Shown here: positions 51,762-61,131 of the stretch, in pieces
Position numbering within the stretch: the first letter of the stretch is position 1
Layout of the letters: each line of letters starts with the position of its first letter
Source of the DNA: Paenibacillus sp. OV219
Lineage (GTDB): Bacteria > Bacillota > Bacilli > Paenibacillales > Paenibacillaceae
Reading direction: 5' to 3'
DNA: 64,000 nucleotides
NCBI RefSeq assembly: GCF_900110075.1
Contig: NZ_FOCJ01000006.1
Coordinates: 62,001-126,000, forward strand
The notes under the pieces: model-generated
Database searches by the model: none
What the model saw: the letters and a program-made list of their open reading frames with translations, nothing else
What the model was told of the DNA's origin: nothing
Program-made: the position numbers and the translations under genes

Positions 51762-52841
51762 ATGGAGAATGTTATTTTATTTGGAGCTTCTAAATATGGT
51801 CTCTCAGTCCTTTATTATGTGCAAAGCAGGTATAATGTTTTATACTTTTGCGATAATGACTCACGTAAGTGGGGCGAGAGAATAGAAGATATTGAGGTCA
51901 TTTCGCCAGATCAGTTAGCGGGATTAAATTATTCGAAAATCATTATAGCAAGTACATTCTACAAAGAGATAGCGGTACAACTTCATAATATGAGCATTTA
52001 TAATTTTGAAAGAATAGAAATAAATACTTATAAAGATACAAACAATGATTTAGGGATGTATAAAAAGTTGTTTGGAGAAGAGGCTACAGAAAATAGAAGA
52101 TTTTATAACATTGGAGCTGGCCAATTCAGACATAGCGCATGGCAAAATGTAGATTATGCTAGTGATTGGTATGCGATGAACCAAGTTGATATTCAGTGGA
52201 ACCTTCTTGAGAATACTCCGTTGCCCGTTGAAAGTAATTCAGCTTCTGTGGTTTACACCAGTCATACAGTAGAGCATATTCCGAATATAAGTGCACAAAA
52301 TATGTTCAATGAGGCCTATAGAATTTTGAAAGAAGGCGGGACTTTTAGGGTAACAACTCCCAATATCGATTTGGCATACAATGCTTTTAAAAAGAACGAT
52401 AGATATTTCTACAAATTGATTGACACTTATAGTACTAAAGAACAAATGGAACGTGTTAATATAATCAAACCTATGAACGAAGCATCTATACATCAGGTGT
52501 TCCTGTTCCACTTTGCTGGTCAAACCTCTAGTTTGCATGCAGATCCTAATACTGTAAAAATTAGCGATGAAGAGCTTGAACACACATTCAAAACATTACC
52601 TTATGATCAGGCATTGGATTATTGCGTTTCAAAGTGTTCTTTAGAAATACAAAATAAATATCCTGGTAACCATATCAATTGGTGGAATCAAACTAAATTG
52701 TTTCAGAGTTTGAAAGAAGCGGGATTTAAGAATGTTTATTTATCCGCTTATAGTCAAAGTGCCTCACCTGTTCTTCGAAATACGGATCTCTTCGATAATA
52801 CCCACCCTGAGAATTCTATCTATGTTGAGGCGATTAAATAA
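51762..52841 (+). CDS. two-domain sugar-binding/SAM methyltransferase, AT-rich
   Basis: 359 residues. Residues 1-95 resemble the N-terminal nucleotide-binding domain of PglD/NeuD-like proteins (VILFGASKYGLSVLYYV, FCDNDSRKWGERIEDIEVISPDQL). Residues ~110-355 form a class I methyltransferase of the kind in surface-polysaccharide clusters (FYNIGAGQFRHSAWQNVDYA, VYTSHTVEHI, EAYRILKEGGTFRVTTPN). Base use is strongly AT-rich compared with all neighbours, and it sits between the tRNA array and a terminator like that of the tRNAs, so it was probably acquired. Acceptor unknown. GAGGAG precedes the ATG. Confidence 0.8.
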   Translation: MENVILFGASKYGLSVLYYVQSRYNVLYFCDNDSRKWGERIEDIEVISPDQLAGLNYSKIIIASTFYKEIAVQLHNMSIYNFERIEINTYKDTNNDLGMYKKLFGEEATENRRFYNIGAGQFRHSAWQNVDYASDWYAMNQVDIQWNLLENTPLPVESNSASVVYTSHTVEHIPNISAQNMFNEAYRILKEGGTFRVTTPNIDLAYNAFKKNDRYFYKLIDTYSTKEQMERVNIIKPMNEASIHQVFLFHFAGQTSSLHADPNTVKISDEELEHTFKTLPYDQALDYCVSKCSLEIQNKYPGNHINWWNQTKLFQSLKEAGFKNVYLSAYSQSASPVLRNTDLFDNTHPENSIYVEAIK

Positions 52842-52867
52842 TCTTTCTTTCATTTGCACTTAACACG

Positions 52868-52894
52868 TAACCCTTGATCTTCAAGGGTTTTTTC
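52868..52894 (+). terminator. intrinsic terminator
   Basis: AACCCTTGA/TCAAGGGTT hairpin followed by TTTTT; nearly the same core as the first tRNA-cluster terminator at 50894. Confidence 0.85.
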
Positions 52895-53056
52895 ATTTTA
52901 CCTACTGCTGGCAACCGTGAAATAAAGTGTTGCATTTGTTATTCCATCTGGACCTGTTTGGCAGCAACAAATCCACTGTTGTTAGCCGGAAATTCCTTGT
53001 AAGTGAGGATTTTCAGGCTTATTCATTCTTTTAAAAGTGTAGGTGTATTTATCAGC

Positions 53057-53668
53057 ATGATTCACGCAATAATAAACGGCTTTATTTTAGCATTCGGATT
53101 GATTTTACCGCTTGGGGTGCAAAATGTGTTCGTCTTCAATCAGGGAGCAGCCCATCGGCAGTTTCACCGTGTACTGCCGGTCATCATCGCAGCTGCTCTA
53201 TGCGATACGCTGCTCATATCGCTCGCTGTGTTCGGCGTATCTGCGATTGTGCTCGGAATCTACTGGCTGAAAGCGTTGCTGCAAGGCGTGGGCATCCTAT
53301 TCTTGCTCTATATGGGCTGGGTAACTTGGCGCAGCAGTGGTGGCGGGCAAAGTGGTAAGCCTGCGGAGCAGCTGGATACAAGGAGGCAAGTCGCGTTCGC
53401 GTTATCGGTATCGCTGCTTAATCCGCACGCCATCCTTGACACAGTCGGTGTCATTGGGACGAGCTCGCTGAGCTATTCGGGAGCAGAAAGGATAGCATTT
53501 GCGCTTGTATGTATCGCCGTATCTTGGCTTTGGTTCACTGGGCTTGCACTCGCGGGACGAATGATTGGCAGTATGGATCAATCAGGACGAATATTATCGC
53601 TGCTGAACAAAGTGTCTGCGCTCGTTATTTGGGGGACTGCTATTTATCTCGCGGTGTCGCTGCTGTAA
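53057..53668 (+). CDS. LysE/ArgO-family amino-acid exporter
   Basis: About 203 residues, six membrane helices. The LysE signature is FILAFGLILPLGVQNVFVFNQG (9-30), with NPHAILDTVGVIGTSS in the second half, the ArgO/LysE pattern. Exports basic amino acids such as arginine or lysine. ATG 53057 matches family N-termini; a GTG at 53003 adds 18 unconserved residues. TAGGTG lies about 11 bases upstream. Confidence 0.88.
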   Translation: MIHAIINGFILAFGLILPLGVQNVFVFNQGAAHRQFHRVLPVIIAAALCDTLLISLAVFGVSAIVLGIYWLKALLQGVGILFLLYMGWVTWRSSGGGQSGKPAEQLDTRRQVAFALSVSLLNPHAILDTVGVIGTSSLSYSGAERIAFALVCIAVSWLWFTGLALAGRMIGSMDQSGRILSLLNKVSALVIWGTAIYLAVSLL

Positions 53669-53779
53669 GCGGGGCAATATTTTGTAGCAGGATGACATGT
53701 TATGTGATATATATAGTACATAAGTACGATAAGGGATAGTCTGGAAGTACTTCCAAATGCTTATTAGGGGATTATCGAG

Positions 53780-54160
53780 ATGCCGGAGGATTCGAAGAAA
53801 GATGGTCGAATGCTGGTGCTGGATGATGTTGCAACGACGATACTCAACAATGCACTGATTGATTATTATTTGGAGAAACGTAATTTTCATGCGATTCAAT
53901 GTTTGCAGGAGCAGGTACAGCATCAGGCGGGTAATTGCAGGGAAGTACTAGTATGGGCGATGGATGATCAACTCGGCGACTATTACATTCCTGAACAGGC
54001 GATGCTGGATATCAAAGCGCAGATTAATGCGTTAGCTGCGACACCGGGGGCAGCCTATATCGCGGATCCGCTCTACTTCATGGACATGATGCGCGAGAGG
54101 TTCGTGAAGAAGTATTTGGAAACCGAAGGAAACCGGTATCATTTAGTCCCGTATCATTAG
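53780..54160 (+). CDS. hypothetical protein, 126 residues
   Basis: Helical, acidic and cytoplasmic in appearance. ILNNALIDYYLEKRNFHAIQCLQEQV and LYFMDMMRERFVKKYLETEGNRYHLVPYH are the notable segments. AGGGGA precedes the ATG. Not recognised; no clue from neighbours. Strong terminator follows. Confidence 0.68.
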   Translation: MPEDSKKDGRMLVLDDVATTILNNALIDYYLEKRNFHAIQCLQEQVQHQAGNCREVLVWAMDDQLGDYYIPEQAMLDIKAQINALAATPGAAYIADPLYFMDMMRERFVKKYLETEGNRYHLVPYH

Positions 54161-54177
54161 TAGCGATAGAAGAAGTG

Positions 54178-54210
54178 AATCCTCTCTATATGCAGAGAGG
54201 ATTTTTTGTA
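54178..54210 (+). terminator. intrinsic terminator
   Basis: AATCCTCTCT pairs with AGAGAGGATT around ATATGC, followed by TTTTT. Confidence 0.9.
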
Positions 54211-54269
54211 CTTAATTTGGGCAAACAACATCCATACGTCCTCATCCAGAAAGGAATTATTGACTTGCG

Positions 54270-55637
54270 ATGCTTAGAACGATAATAAGGAAGCTCTCTC
54301 CGGGCAAAATCATTATTTTGGCTTATTTGATCGGAATCATCGTCTTTACACTGCTGCTAAAGCTGCCTGTTAGTTTGAAGCCTGGGGTTAAGCTGCCCCT
54401 AATTGATGCGCTGTTCACCGCTGCAAGTGCCGTAAGTGTAACGGGCCTCACAACAGTTTCGACAACAGATACATACAGTACATTTGGCGCCATCGTGCTG
54501 ATGGCGGCCTTTCAATTCGGCGGCGTCGGCATCATGACGCTTGGCAGCTTCTATTGGTTTCTGATGGGGCAGCATATCGGCCTGCTTGAGCGTAAGCTCA
54601 TTATGATTGACCAGAACCGGAACCAGCTGGCGGGACTTGTGCAGCTCATGAGGGTGGTTCTTGTGCTGACTTTAGCCATTGAGCTGACGGGCACGCTGCT
54701 GTTCGGCACCTATTTCTATGTGACCGGGTATACGGATTCGCTCTCGAATGCGTTGTATAACGGGATGTTCCACTCCGTGTCTGCGTTTACGAATGCGGGC
54801 TTCGACCTGTTCGGTGATTCGCTTTTGCGCTATTCAAAAGATTATTTTGTTCAGAGCTTCACGATGCTGCTAATTATTCTGGGGGCGATCGGATTCCCAG
54901 TGATGGCGGAGTTGTGGGAATTTGTGAGCAGCCGACGGAGAAGTAATACGAATAAGCGCTTCCGCTTCTCGCTCTTCACGAAGGTGACGCTGTCTACCCA
55001 TGCGATTCTGCTGCTCATTGGCGGCATCATCATCTGGTTAACGGAAGCGGGCCACTCGTTCGACCATATGCCCCTACATCAGCAGTGGATGAATTCGCTC
55101 TTTACATCGGTGAGTTCCCGTAGCGCAGGATTGACCACAGTGGATGTGTCGTCGCTTCATCATGCCTCGCTGCTTCTCATCTCGGGGTTGATGTTCATTG
55201 GGGCGAGTCCTTCCAGTATGGGCGGGGGGATTCGGACGACGACGATCGCCATTATTGTGCTCGCAATTCTAAGCTTTGCAAGAGGAGAGCGGGTACCGAG
55301 GGCGTTCAATCGTTCCATCAGCCTGGAGGATACGGTTAAGAGCTTCGTGTTCTTCGCGCTGGCTGTGCTGCTTGTGTTGACTGGTATATTCGCCGTGTTC
55401 ATGTCGGAGTCGCATCAATTTGATCTGTCCGCTGTCCTCTTCGAGGTGACGTCGGCATTCGGTACTTGCGGTTTGTCGACGGGCATTACAGGTTCACTTC
55501 ATCTCGGAAGCAAAATCACGCTAATTGTTCTCATGTTCATCGGTCGAATCGGGATGTTCCTGTTCATCTCGCTGTTCAGCTCGGGTAAGAAGAAGCCGGA
55601 TATCCGCTATCCGGAGGAGAAGCTTATTATTGGTTAA
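54270..55637 (+). CDS. ktrB: KtrB/KtrD-type potassium channel subunit
   Basis: 455 residues, TrkH/KtrB superfamily with four membrane-pore-membrane repeats. The selectivity-loop glycines are in SVTGLTT (about 56-62), SAFTNAGFD, SSRSAGLTT and FGTCGLST. A KtrA-like RCK subunit is needed for regulation and is not adjacent. Takes up K+ with Na+ for osmotic adaptation. GAAAGGA precedes the ATG. Whether it is KtrB or KtrD cannot be told from sequence alone. Confidence 0.88.
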   Translation: MLRTIIRKLSPGKIIILAYLIGIIVFTLLLKLPVSLKPGVKLPLIDALFTAASAVSVTGLTTVSTTDTYSTFGAIVLMAAFQFGGVGIMTLGSFYWFLMGQHIGLLERKLIMIDQNRNQLAGLVQLMRVVLVLTLAIELTGTLLFGTYFYVTGYTDSLSNALYNGMFHSVSAFTNAGFDLFGDSLLRYSKDYFVQSFTMLLIILGAIGFPVMAELWEFVSSRRRSNTNKRFRFSLFTKVTLSTHAILLLIGGIIIWLTEAGHSFDHMPLHQQWMNSLFTSVSSRSAGLTTVDVSSLHHASLLLISGLMFIGASPSSMGGGIRTTTIAIIVLAILSFARGERVPRAFNRSISLEDTVKSFVFFALAVLLVLTGIFAVFMSESHQFDLSAVLFEVTSAFGTCGLSTGITGSLHLGSKITLIVLMFIGRIGMFLFISLFSSGKKKPDIRYPEEKLIIG

Positions 55638-55658
55638 TGTTGTAGCTTCATTCGCAGT

Positions 55659-55687
55659 TTGAACGAGCGAAGGAACTCGCTTATAAT
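55659..55687 (+). promoter_or_regulatory. pyrB promoter with operator-like inverted repeat
   Basis: TTGAAC (55659-55664), 17-bp spacer, perfect TATAAT (55682-55687). The spacer holds AGCGA-N6-TCGCT (55666-55681), a possible repressor site. The leader of about 40 nt is too short for a PyrR attenuator. Confidence 0.7.
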
Positions 55688-55734
55688 ACGCTAGAGCATC
55701 TGTTGTCATCATGAATGAAGGGGGACTTCAAACC

Positions 55735-56655
55735 GTGAAATCATTGTATCATGTACTTGGCGCGAAGCAGTTTGACCGGGAGGAGCTTGAACAGCTGTTC
55801 AACTCGGCGAAGGCGATGGAGGTCGTAGCAGGCGAGGGTGGAACGCAGCGCTTCCCAAACAAAATTATGAGTACGCTTTTCTTCGAAGCGAGCACTCGTA
55901 CCCGATTCTCGTTCGAATCGGCGATGCACCGCCTCGGCGGACGAGTAATCGGCACGGAGAACGCGAGCCAGTTCTCTTCTGCGATCAAAGGCGAGACGCT
56001 TGAAGATATGATCCGGATTATTGCCGGCTACAGCGATCTCATCGTCATGCGGCATACGGATATTGGTGCGGCGAAGCGTGCGGCTGCCGTATCTACGGTG
56101 CCTGTCATCAATGCAGGAGATGGTTCGGGGGAGCATCCGACGCAGGCATTACTTGATCTATACACGATTGAGAAGGAGTTCGGCGGCATCGATGGCGTCC
56201 ATATCGCAATGATCGGCGATTTGACCTATGGTCGGACGGTCCATTCGTTAAGTTACCTGCTGGCGAATTACCGCAACGTACATATTTCATTCATCTCCCC
56301 AGACAATGTTCGTATCCCTTCGTATGTGTTGCAGTACTTGGATGAGAAGGGCATTTCCTATGAGGAAACGGCGGATCTGGAGGGCCTTGCAAAGACGGCG
56401 GATGTGTTCTACCAGACGAGAATTCAGAAGGAGCGCTTCCCGTCGCCAGAAGAGTATACCAAGGCAGAGGGCAAATATATTATCGACCGGAATCTGCTGG
56501 ATACGATGAAAGACAAGGCGATGATTCTTCATCCGCTTCCGCGTGCTGGCGAAATCCACCCAGATGTGGACCAGGACCCGCGGGCGGCTTACTTCAGACA
56601 AGCTGTGAACGGTTTGTATATTCGGATGGCGCTTATTGAGAAATGTTTTAGTTAA
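55735..56655 (+). CDS. pyrB: aspartate carbamoyltransferase, enterobacterial PyrB type
   Basis: 306 residues. Joins carbamoyl phosphate and aspartate in pyrimidine synthesis. Carbamoyl-phosphate loop STRTRFSFE, HPTQALLD, and the aspartate site HPLPRAGEI. The pattern GDLTYGRTVHSLSYLL and HPLPR...DVDQDPRAAYF is like E. coli PyrB rather than the B. subtilis PyrB (GDIKHSRVARS, HPAPVNRG). No pyrI follows. GTG 55735 is preferred because GAAGGGGG lies about ten bases upstream; ATG 55711 overlaps that RBS. It is a stand-alone gene, and the other pyr genes are elsewhere. Confidence 0.88.
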   Translation: MKSLYHVLGAKQFDREELEQLFNSAKAMEVVAGEGGTQRFPNKIMSTLFFEASTRTRFSFESAMHRLGGRVIGTENASQFSSAIKGETLEDMIRIIAGYSDLIVMRHTDIGAAKRAAAVSTVPVINAGDGSGEHPTQALLDLYTIEKEFGGIDGVHIAMIGDLTYGRTVHSLSYLLANYRNVHISFISPDNVRIPSYVLQYLDEKGISYEETADLEGLAKTADVFYQTRIQKERFPSPEEYTKAEGKYIIDRNLLDTMKDKAMILHPLPRAGEIHPDVDQDPRAAYFRQAVNGLYIRMALIEKCFS

Positions 56656-56696
56656 GCTAAGGCGGAAAGTGCATTCGTTTGTCGCTAAGGCGCAAA

Positions 56697-56752
56697 AAAG
56701 CCTCAAGTTTCTAACCGGCAGCAGCTGGTTGGGAGACTTGAGGCTTCTTTCT
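56697..56752. terminator. bidirectional terminator between pyrB and map
   Basis: AAGCCTCAAGT pairs with ACTTGAGGCTT, with an inner AACC/GGTT stem, and A/T flanks. Confidence 0.88.
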
Positions 56753-57498
56753 TATTGCTTCGTCAGGATAATCGGACCGTCTTCCGTAATTGCAATGGTA
56801 TGCTCATACTGCGCGGAGAGTCCGCCATCGATTGTGCGTGCGGTCCAGCCGTCGCTGTCGATCTTGCTCTGCCAAGCTCCGGTGTTGAGCATCGGCTCGA
56901 TCGTCATGACCATGCCAGCTTTCAGCCGAATGCCGCGACCGGGAGGTCCGTAATGCGGCACTTGCGGTTCTTCGTGCATGTCGCGGCCAATGCCGTGACC
57001 GATGAATTCGCGAACGACCGAGAAGCCACTCTCTTCCGCATACTTCTGAATCGCATTCGACACATCGCCCATCCGGTTGCCGACAACCGCTTGTTCGATA
57101 CCCTTATACATGGACTCCTCTGTCACCGTAAGCAAGCGCTGTGCCTGTTCGGAGACGTTGCCGACCGCATAGGACCATGCGGAATCAGCCAGCCAACCGT
57201 TTAAATTGACAACCATATCAATCGTAACGATGTCGCCGTCCTTCAGCGGAGCTGCCGAAGGGAAGCCGTGGCAGATCACGTCATTGATGGAAGCGCATGT
57301 CGCGTAAGCATATCCTTTGTACCCTTTCTGCTCAGGCGTTGCGCCTTGCTTCTCAAGAAATTTTTCGACGAATTGATCGATCTCATTCGTTGTAATGCCA
57401 GGCTTAATCATACCCGCTATCTCGCGGTGGCAAGCAGCAAGAATTTCTCCTGCTTTGCGCATATTTTCGATTTCTTCTTTAGTTTTAATTATAATCAT
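56752..57498 (-). CDS. map: methionine aminopeptidase, type I
   Basis: 248 residues. Removes the initiator Met. Metal ligands: Asp in TIDMVV (about 94), Asp in WLADSAW (105), His in GHGIGRDMH (168), Glu in TIEPML (201) and Glu in YEHTIA (232); the full set is present. Close to B. subtilis Map. GAGGTG precedes the ATG. It lies outside the ribosomal/secY operon where map is often found, so a second copy elsewhere is likely. Confidence 0.93.
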   Translation of the reverse strand: MIIIKTKEEIENMRKAGEILAACHREIAGMIKPGITTNEIDQFVEKFLEKQGATPEQKGYKGYAYATCASINDVICHGFPSAAPLKDGDIVTIDMVVNLNGWLADSAWSYAVGNVSEQAQRLLTVTEESMYKGIEQAVVGNRMGDVSNAIQKYAEESGFSVVREFIGHGIGRDMHEEPQVPHYGPPGRGIRLKAGMVMTIEPMLNTGAWQSKIDSDGWTARTIDGGLSAQYEHTIAITEDGPIILTKQ

Positions 57499-57637
57499 AC
57501 TACACCTCTTTAATGGTCAATTATAAAGAAAAAAATGTCCGGCGTAAAGAAACTAGGGCCGGCTTGGGTATAGAAGTCTTGCTCCTCTAATGACATAATA
57601 AAGCTATGCCATAGAAGCTAACGGAAGGGGAGCTTGC

Positions 57638-59986
57638 ATGAAAGGTTTTGGCATTTATAAGTCAAAGAAGTACCTGCAGCGCGTATTAATCTCCATTATG
57701 TTATCGATGGTAATCGTCCTCATCGCGCTTACACTCGTCAACACCTACGTGCTGGAGCAATCAGTCCGGCGCAATCAGGAGCAGTCCAACCTGAAGGTGC
57801 TGTCACAGATTCAATATAATCTCTCCTACATGAACGAAATCATAAGCCACTTATCGAACTACGTGAATAAGGACAATCAGATTGCCGCAATGCTGTTTGA
57901 CCAGAAGCTTCCGAAAATGGACTGGATCCGCGGATACAGCCGGCTATCGAGCTACTTGGACAGTTCATCCTTCCTGCATTCCATCGCTGTATACAATCAC
58001 ACGCAAAATGAAATCTATGCGACATCGACTGCTTTTCTGCTCGATGGCGGCATAACGAAAGCGAAAATACGCTCCTGGCTGTTTGATCCGAACAAGCCTC
58101 ACTCCACTTCACGATTAATACCGGTCAGCCTCGAAAGAGAAGATGGGCAAATCGACGTCTTTGCGTATCTCGTCACGAATTCTTTGAAACCGTTCTCACG
58201 ATCAGAATCCGCCATCATTCTCTATATTAAGTCGGACTGGGTGTTTAACAGCTTGAAGAAGATGGATGCGGTGAGCAGCCAGGAAGGCGGAGAGATCTAT
58301 ATCGCTGACCAAGACGGGCAGCTCTATTCCTCGGATCTGAAGCAAGCCTCTGCTGGCGTGACGGAGAAGGAACAAATCAAGCAGCTCATCGCCAAGGATA
58401 AAGCAGCGAGCAACAAGGCATCCGGGTTCGTCGTCGGCCAAATTAACGGGCAGAGGAATCTCATCTCGTATATGGACGATGGCGTTCGCAATTGGACAAT
58501 CATCTATGTTCAATCCTATGACAAGCTAATGAAGGATGTTAGAGAAACGCGGATAAAGTCGATCGTCATCGCGGTCGTATTTCTCCTTATCGCAATCGGC
58601 ATCTCGATTTGGCTGTCGTACAAGCTTTACACGCCGATTGAGCGGATGCTGCGGCGTATTCGGCTCCAACAGCCTGACAAGCAAGGCGGCGGTCAGGCTC
58701 AGACGACGTATGAAGGCGATGAATTCCATCTCATGAGCGACAACTATATGCGCCTGAGCCATAAGCTGCAGGAGATTAGCTCAGAGCAGATTGTGAACAA
58801 ATATTATTTGCGCAAGTTTCTGACCGACAGCAGCCTGTTTACGCATCATGATATGTTGGAGCTCATCCAGAAGCATGGGCTGCAAATATCGGTATCCGAC
58901 GAAATTGTCGTGTGCGTGCTGCGGATCGATAATTACGCTTCGTTCGACCAAAGTACGACTGGCACTGCGAAGAAAATGTATAGCTTCGCAATCGTCAATA
59001 TCGCTCACGAAATGATGTCGCGCAGCTATCCTTGCGAGGCGGTGGAGGTGAGGGGCGATCATGTCGTTCTAATCGTCTCTAGAGGGGTAGAGGACGAGAA
59101 GGTTCATTTCGGGCAGGTCGTGCCGCTTATCAGTGAAATCCAGCAAACGATCGAGCATTATTATAATCTGTCCCTCTCATGCGGAGTCAGCGATCCGTTC
59201 CAGCAATTCCCTTATATCTCAACTGCATATAATCAGGCGCAACAGCTCTGTATGTACAAAATTATCGTGGGTAACAAAGCGATCATTACGTCGGATCAAG
59301 TGCAACCTAATTTGACTAACAAGCAGACCGTCATTCCCGACATCATCGAACGGAGGCTGACCGAAGCGCTGAAGAAGGGGCAAATGTCCGAGGCAGGCAG
59401 CGAGCTGGAGAAGGCGTTCACGTTGCTGGCGAGGTTCCAGTACGACGACATGCTCCGTGCGTTGTCCAACCTGGCTTGGGCAATGAAGAATGCGGCGGTT
59501 GAAATTGCGAACAATCGGCTCATTAAACTAGATGTCGATCTCGAATATGCAACACATTTAACCGAGGAAAAAGAATCGCTGGAAGAGATGTACATTACGC
59601 TGCTCTCGCTCTGCGCGAAGATTTGCGAAGGACAGCGGCCTGCCAGCATGGAACGCAATGATATGATATTGGAGACGATCAAAGAGCTGATTGAGCAGAA
59701 ATATGCGGATATTAATTTGAGCCAGCAGTCTATCGCTTCGACCGTCAAGCTCACCTCAGCATATATCGGTAAGCTGTTTAAGGACAGCACAGGCGTCTCC
59801 ATTACCGAGTATATGAACGATGTCCGGCTCCGGCACGCTCAGCAGCTGCTCGAGAATGACGATTATACCGTCATCGAGATTATGGAAAAATGCGGTTATG
59901 CGAATCCGAGCTATTTCTTCCGTTTGTTCAAAGGGAAGTTCGGAAGCACGCCGAAGGAATATCGGATGAAGAAGTCGATCTCATAA
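57638..59986 (+). CDS. membrane-anchored AraC-family sensor-regulator
   Basis: 782 residues. Two membrane helices (about 13-37 and 306-328) enclose an extracellular Cache-like sensor domain of ~270 residues; a short HAMP-like region follows. The C-terminal ~100 residues are an AraC helix-turn-helix pair (LSQQSIASTVKLTSAYIGKLFKDSTG and YTVIEIMEKCGYANPSYFFRLF). It senses an external sugar or oligosaccharide and should activate the ABC importer just downstream. GGAAGGGGA precedes the ATG. Terminator follows, separating it from the importer. Confidence 0.9.
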   Translation: MKGFGIYKSKKYLQRVLISIMLSMVIVLIALTLVNTYVLEQSVRRNQEQSNLKVLSQIQYNLSYMNEIISHLSNYVNKDNQIAAMLFDQKLPKMDWIRGYSRLSSYLDSSSFLHSIAVYNHTQNEIYATSTAFLLDGGITKAKIRSWLFDPNKPHSTSRLIPVSLEREDGQIDVFAYLVTNSLKPFSRSESAIILYIKSDWVFNSLKKMDAVSSQEGGEIYIADQDGQLYSSDLKQASAGVTEKEQIKQLIAKDKAASNKASGFVVGQINGQRNLISYMDDGVRNWTIIYVQSYDKLMKDVRETRIKSIVIAVVFLLIAIGISIWLSYKLYTPIERMLRRIRLQQPDKQGGGQAQTTYEGDEFHLMSDNYMRLSHKLQEISSEQIVNKYYLRKFLTDSSLFTHHDMLELIQKHGLQISVSDEIVVCVLRIDNYASFDQSTTGTAKKMYSFAIVNIAHEMMSRSYPCEAVEVRGDHVVLIVSRGVEDEKVHFGQVVPLISEIQQTIEHYYNLSLSCGVSDPFQQFPYISTAYNQAQQLCMYKIIVGNKAIITSDQVQPNLTNKQTVIPDIIERRLTEALKKGQMSEAGSELEKAFTLLARFQYDDMLRALSNLAWAMKNAAVEIANNRLIKLDVDLEYATHLTEEKESLEEMYITLLSLCAKICEGQRPASMERNDMILETIKELIEQKYADINLSQQSIASTVKLTSAYIGKLFKDSTGVSITEYMNDVRLRHAQQLLENDDYTVIEIMEKCGYANPSYFFRLFKGKFGSTPKEYRMKKSIS

Positions 59987-60009
59987 CGGGGCAGGTCCGC
60001 AAGACGAGG

Positions 60010-60053
60010 CCGCCGATTCTCACGAAACTAAAGTGAGAACGGCGGTCTTTTTG
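60010..60053 (+). terminator. intrinsic terminator
   Basis: GGCCGCCGATTCTCAC pairs with GTGAGAACGGCGGTC (one bulge) and is followed by TTTTT. Confidence 0.8.
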
Positions 60054-60175
60054 CGTTTATCTGCATAAATTCGAACATTTTACATGCCGTCGTTACAGCT
60101 TTTCGAAGATCGTATTCTATCCGTTATAGAGGATGCCATGGCATGATCAGTGTCAGAAGGAGGCGGTCATCCGTT

Positions 60176-61117
60176 ATGAAATTTTGGTCCCTTACCGGGA
60201 GATGGCTCAAGAGAGAATGGATTTATTTGCGCAAAAATCGAGAACTGCTCATGCTAGCGATCCCGGGGATTGTGTACAAACTGCTTATCAGCTATATCCC
60301 GATGGTCGGCTTAATTCTTGCCTTCAAGTTTTTCAGGTACGACCAAGGCATCTTCGGAAGCAGATGGGTTGGTCTCGACAACTTCAAGTTCCTATTCAAG
60401 TCGCAGGATGCGCTGCGCATTATACGGAACACGCTGCTCTACAACTTTGCTTATATCATACTGGGCACGCTTGCAGCGCTACTCTTCGCACTACTTCTTA
60501 ATGAAGTATCGGGCCGGATGGTGAAAATTTACCAGACGACGATGTTTCTGCCGTACTTTATCTCACTCGTGCTCGTTGGGTATATCGCTTATGCCTTCCT
60601 GGAGCATAAGAGCGGGTATATGAACAATCTTCTCCAAACCTTTGGCCTATCGCCGCATAAATGGTATTTCGAGACGAAGCCATGGATATTCATCCTTCCT
60701 CTGGTAGCCGTATGGAAAGGCGTCGGATTCTCTACACTTGTCTACTACGCCGGGATACTTGGGATAAACAGCGAGTACTATGAGGCTGCCAGATTGGACG
60801 GGGCTTCTCGGCCGCAGATGATGCTCCGGATCACGCTGCCGCTGCTTAAGCCGCTCGTTATCATATTGTTCATTCTGGGACTTGGCAATATTTTCAGAGG
60901 CGATTTCGGCCTGCATTATTTTGTACCGAACAATGTAGGGATGAACTTTCCGACGACAGACATTATCGACACGTATGTGTTCCGCGCGCTGACGAAGCTC
61001 GGCGACATCAACTCGGGCGCAGCTGTTGGATTCCTGCAATCCGTCGTTGGTCTCGTGACGATTGTCTCGGCGAACTATCTGGTACGCAGAGTTGATAAGG
61101 AGAGCTCTTTATTCTAG
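60176..61117 (+). CDS. carbohydrate ABC permease, LplB type
   Basis: 313 residues, six membrane helices. The EAA loop EYYEAARLDGASRPQMMLRITLPLLKP contacts the ATPase. Opening KFWSLTGRWLKREWIYLRKN and LLISYIPMVGLILAFKFF are typical of LplB in Bacillaceae. AAGGAGG precedes ATG 60176; an earlier in-frame ATG lacks an RBS. Partner permease follows by 14 bp. No ATPase gene is nearby; such systems share a genome-wide MsmK-like ATPase. Confidence 0.9.
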   Translation: MKFWSLTGRWLKREWIYLRKNRELLMLAIPGIVYKLLISYIPMVGLILAFKFFRYDQGIFGSRWVGLDNFKFLFKSQDALRIIRNTLLYNFAYIILGTLAALLFALLLNEVSGRMVKIYQTTMFLPYFISLVLVGYIAYAFLEHKSGYMNNLLQTFGLSPHKWYFETKPWIFILPLVAVWKGVGFSTLVYYAGILGINSEYYEAARLDGASRPQMMLRITLPLLKPLVIILFILGLGNIFRGDFGLHYFVPNNVGMNFPTTDIIDTYVFRALTKLGDINSGAAVGFLQSVVGLVTIVSANYLVRRVDKESSLF

Positions 61118-61131
61118 GAGGAATACATGCT

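Noticed and set aside
51762-52841. Prophage or integrative element at the tRNA array
   Set aside because: No integrase, phage or conjugation gene and no repeat of a tRNA end was seen; only the AT-rich gene itself supports transfer.
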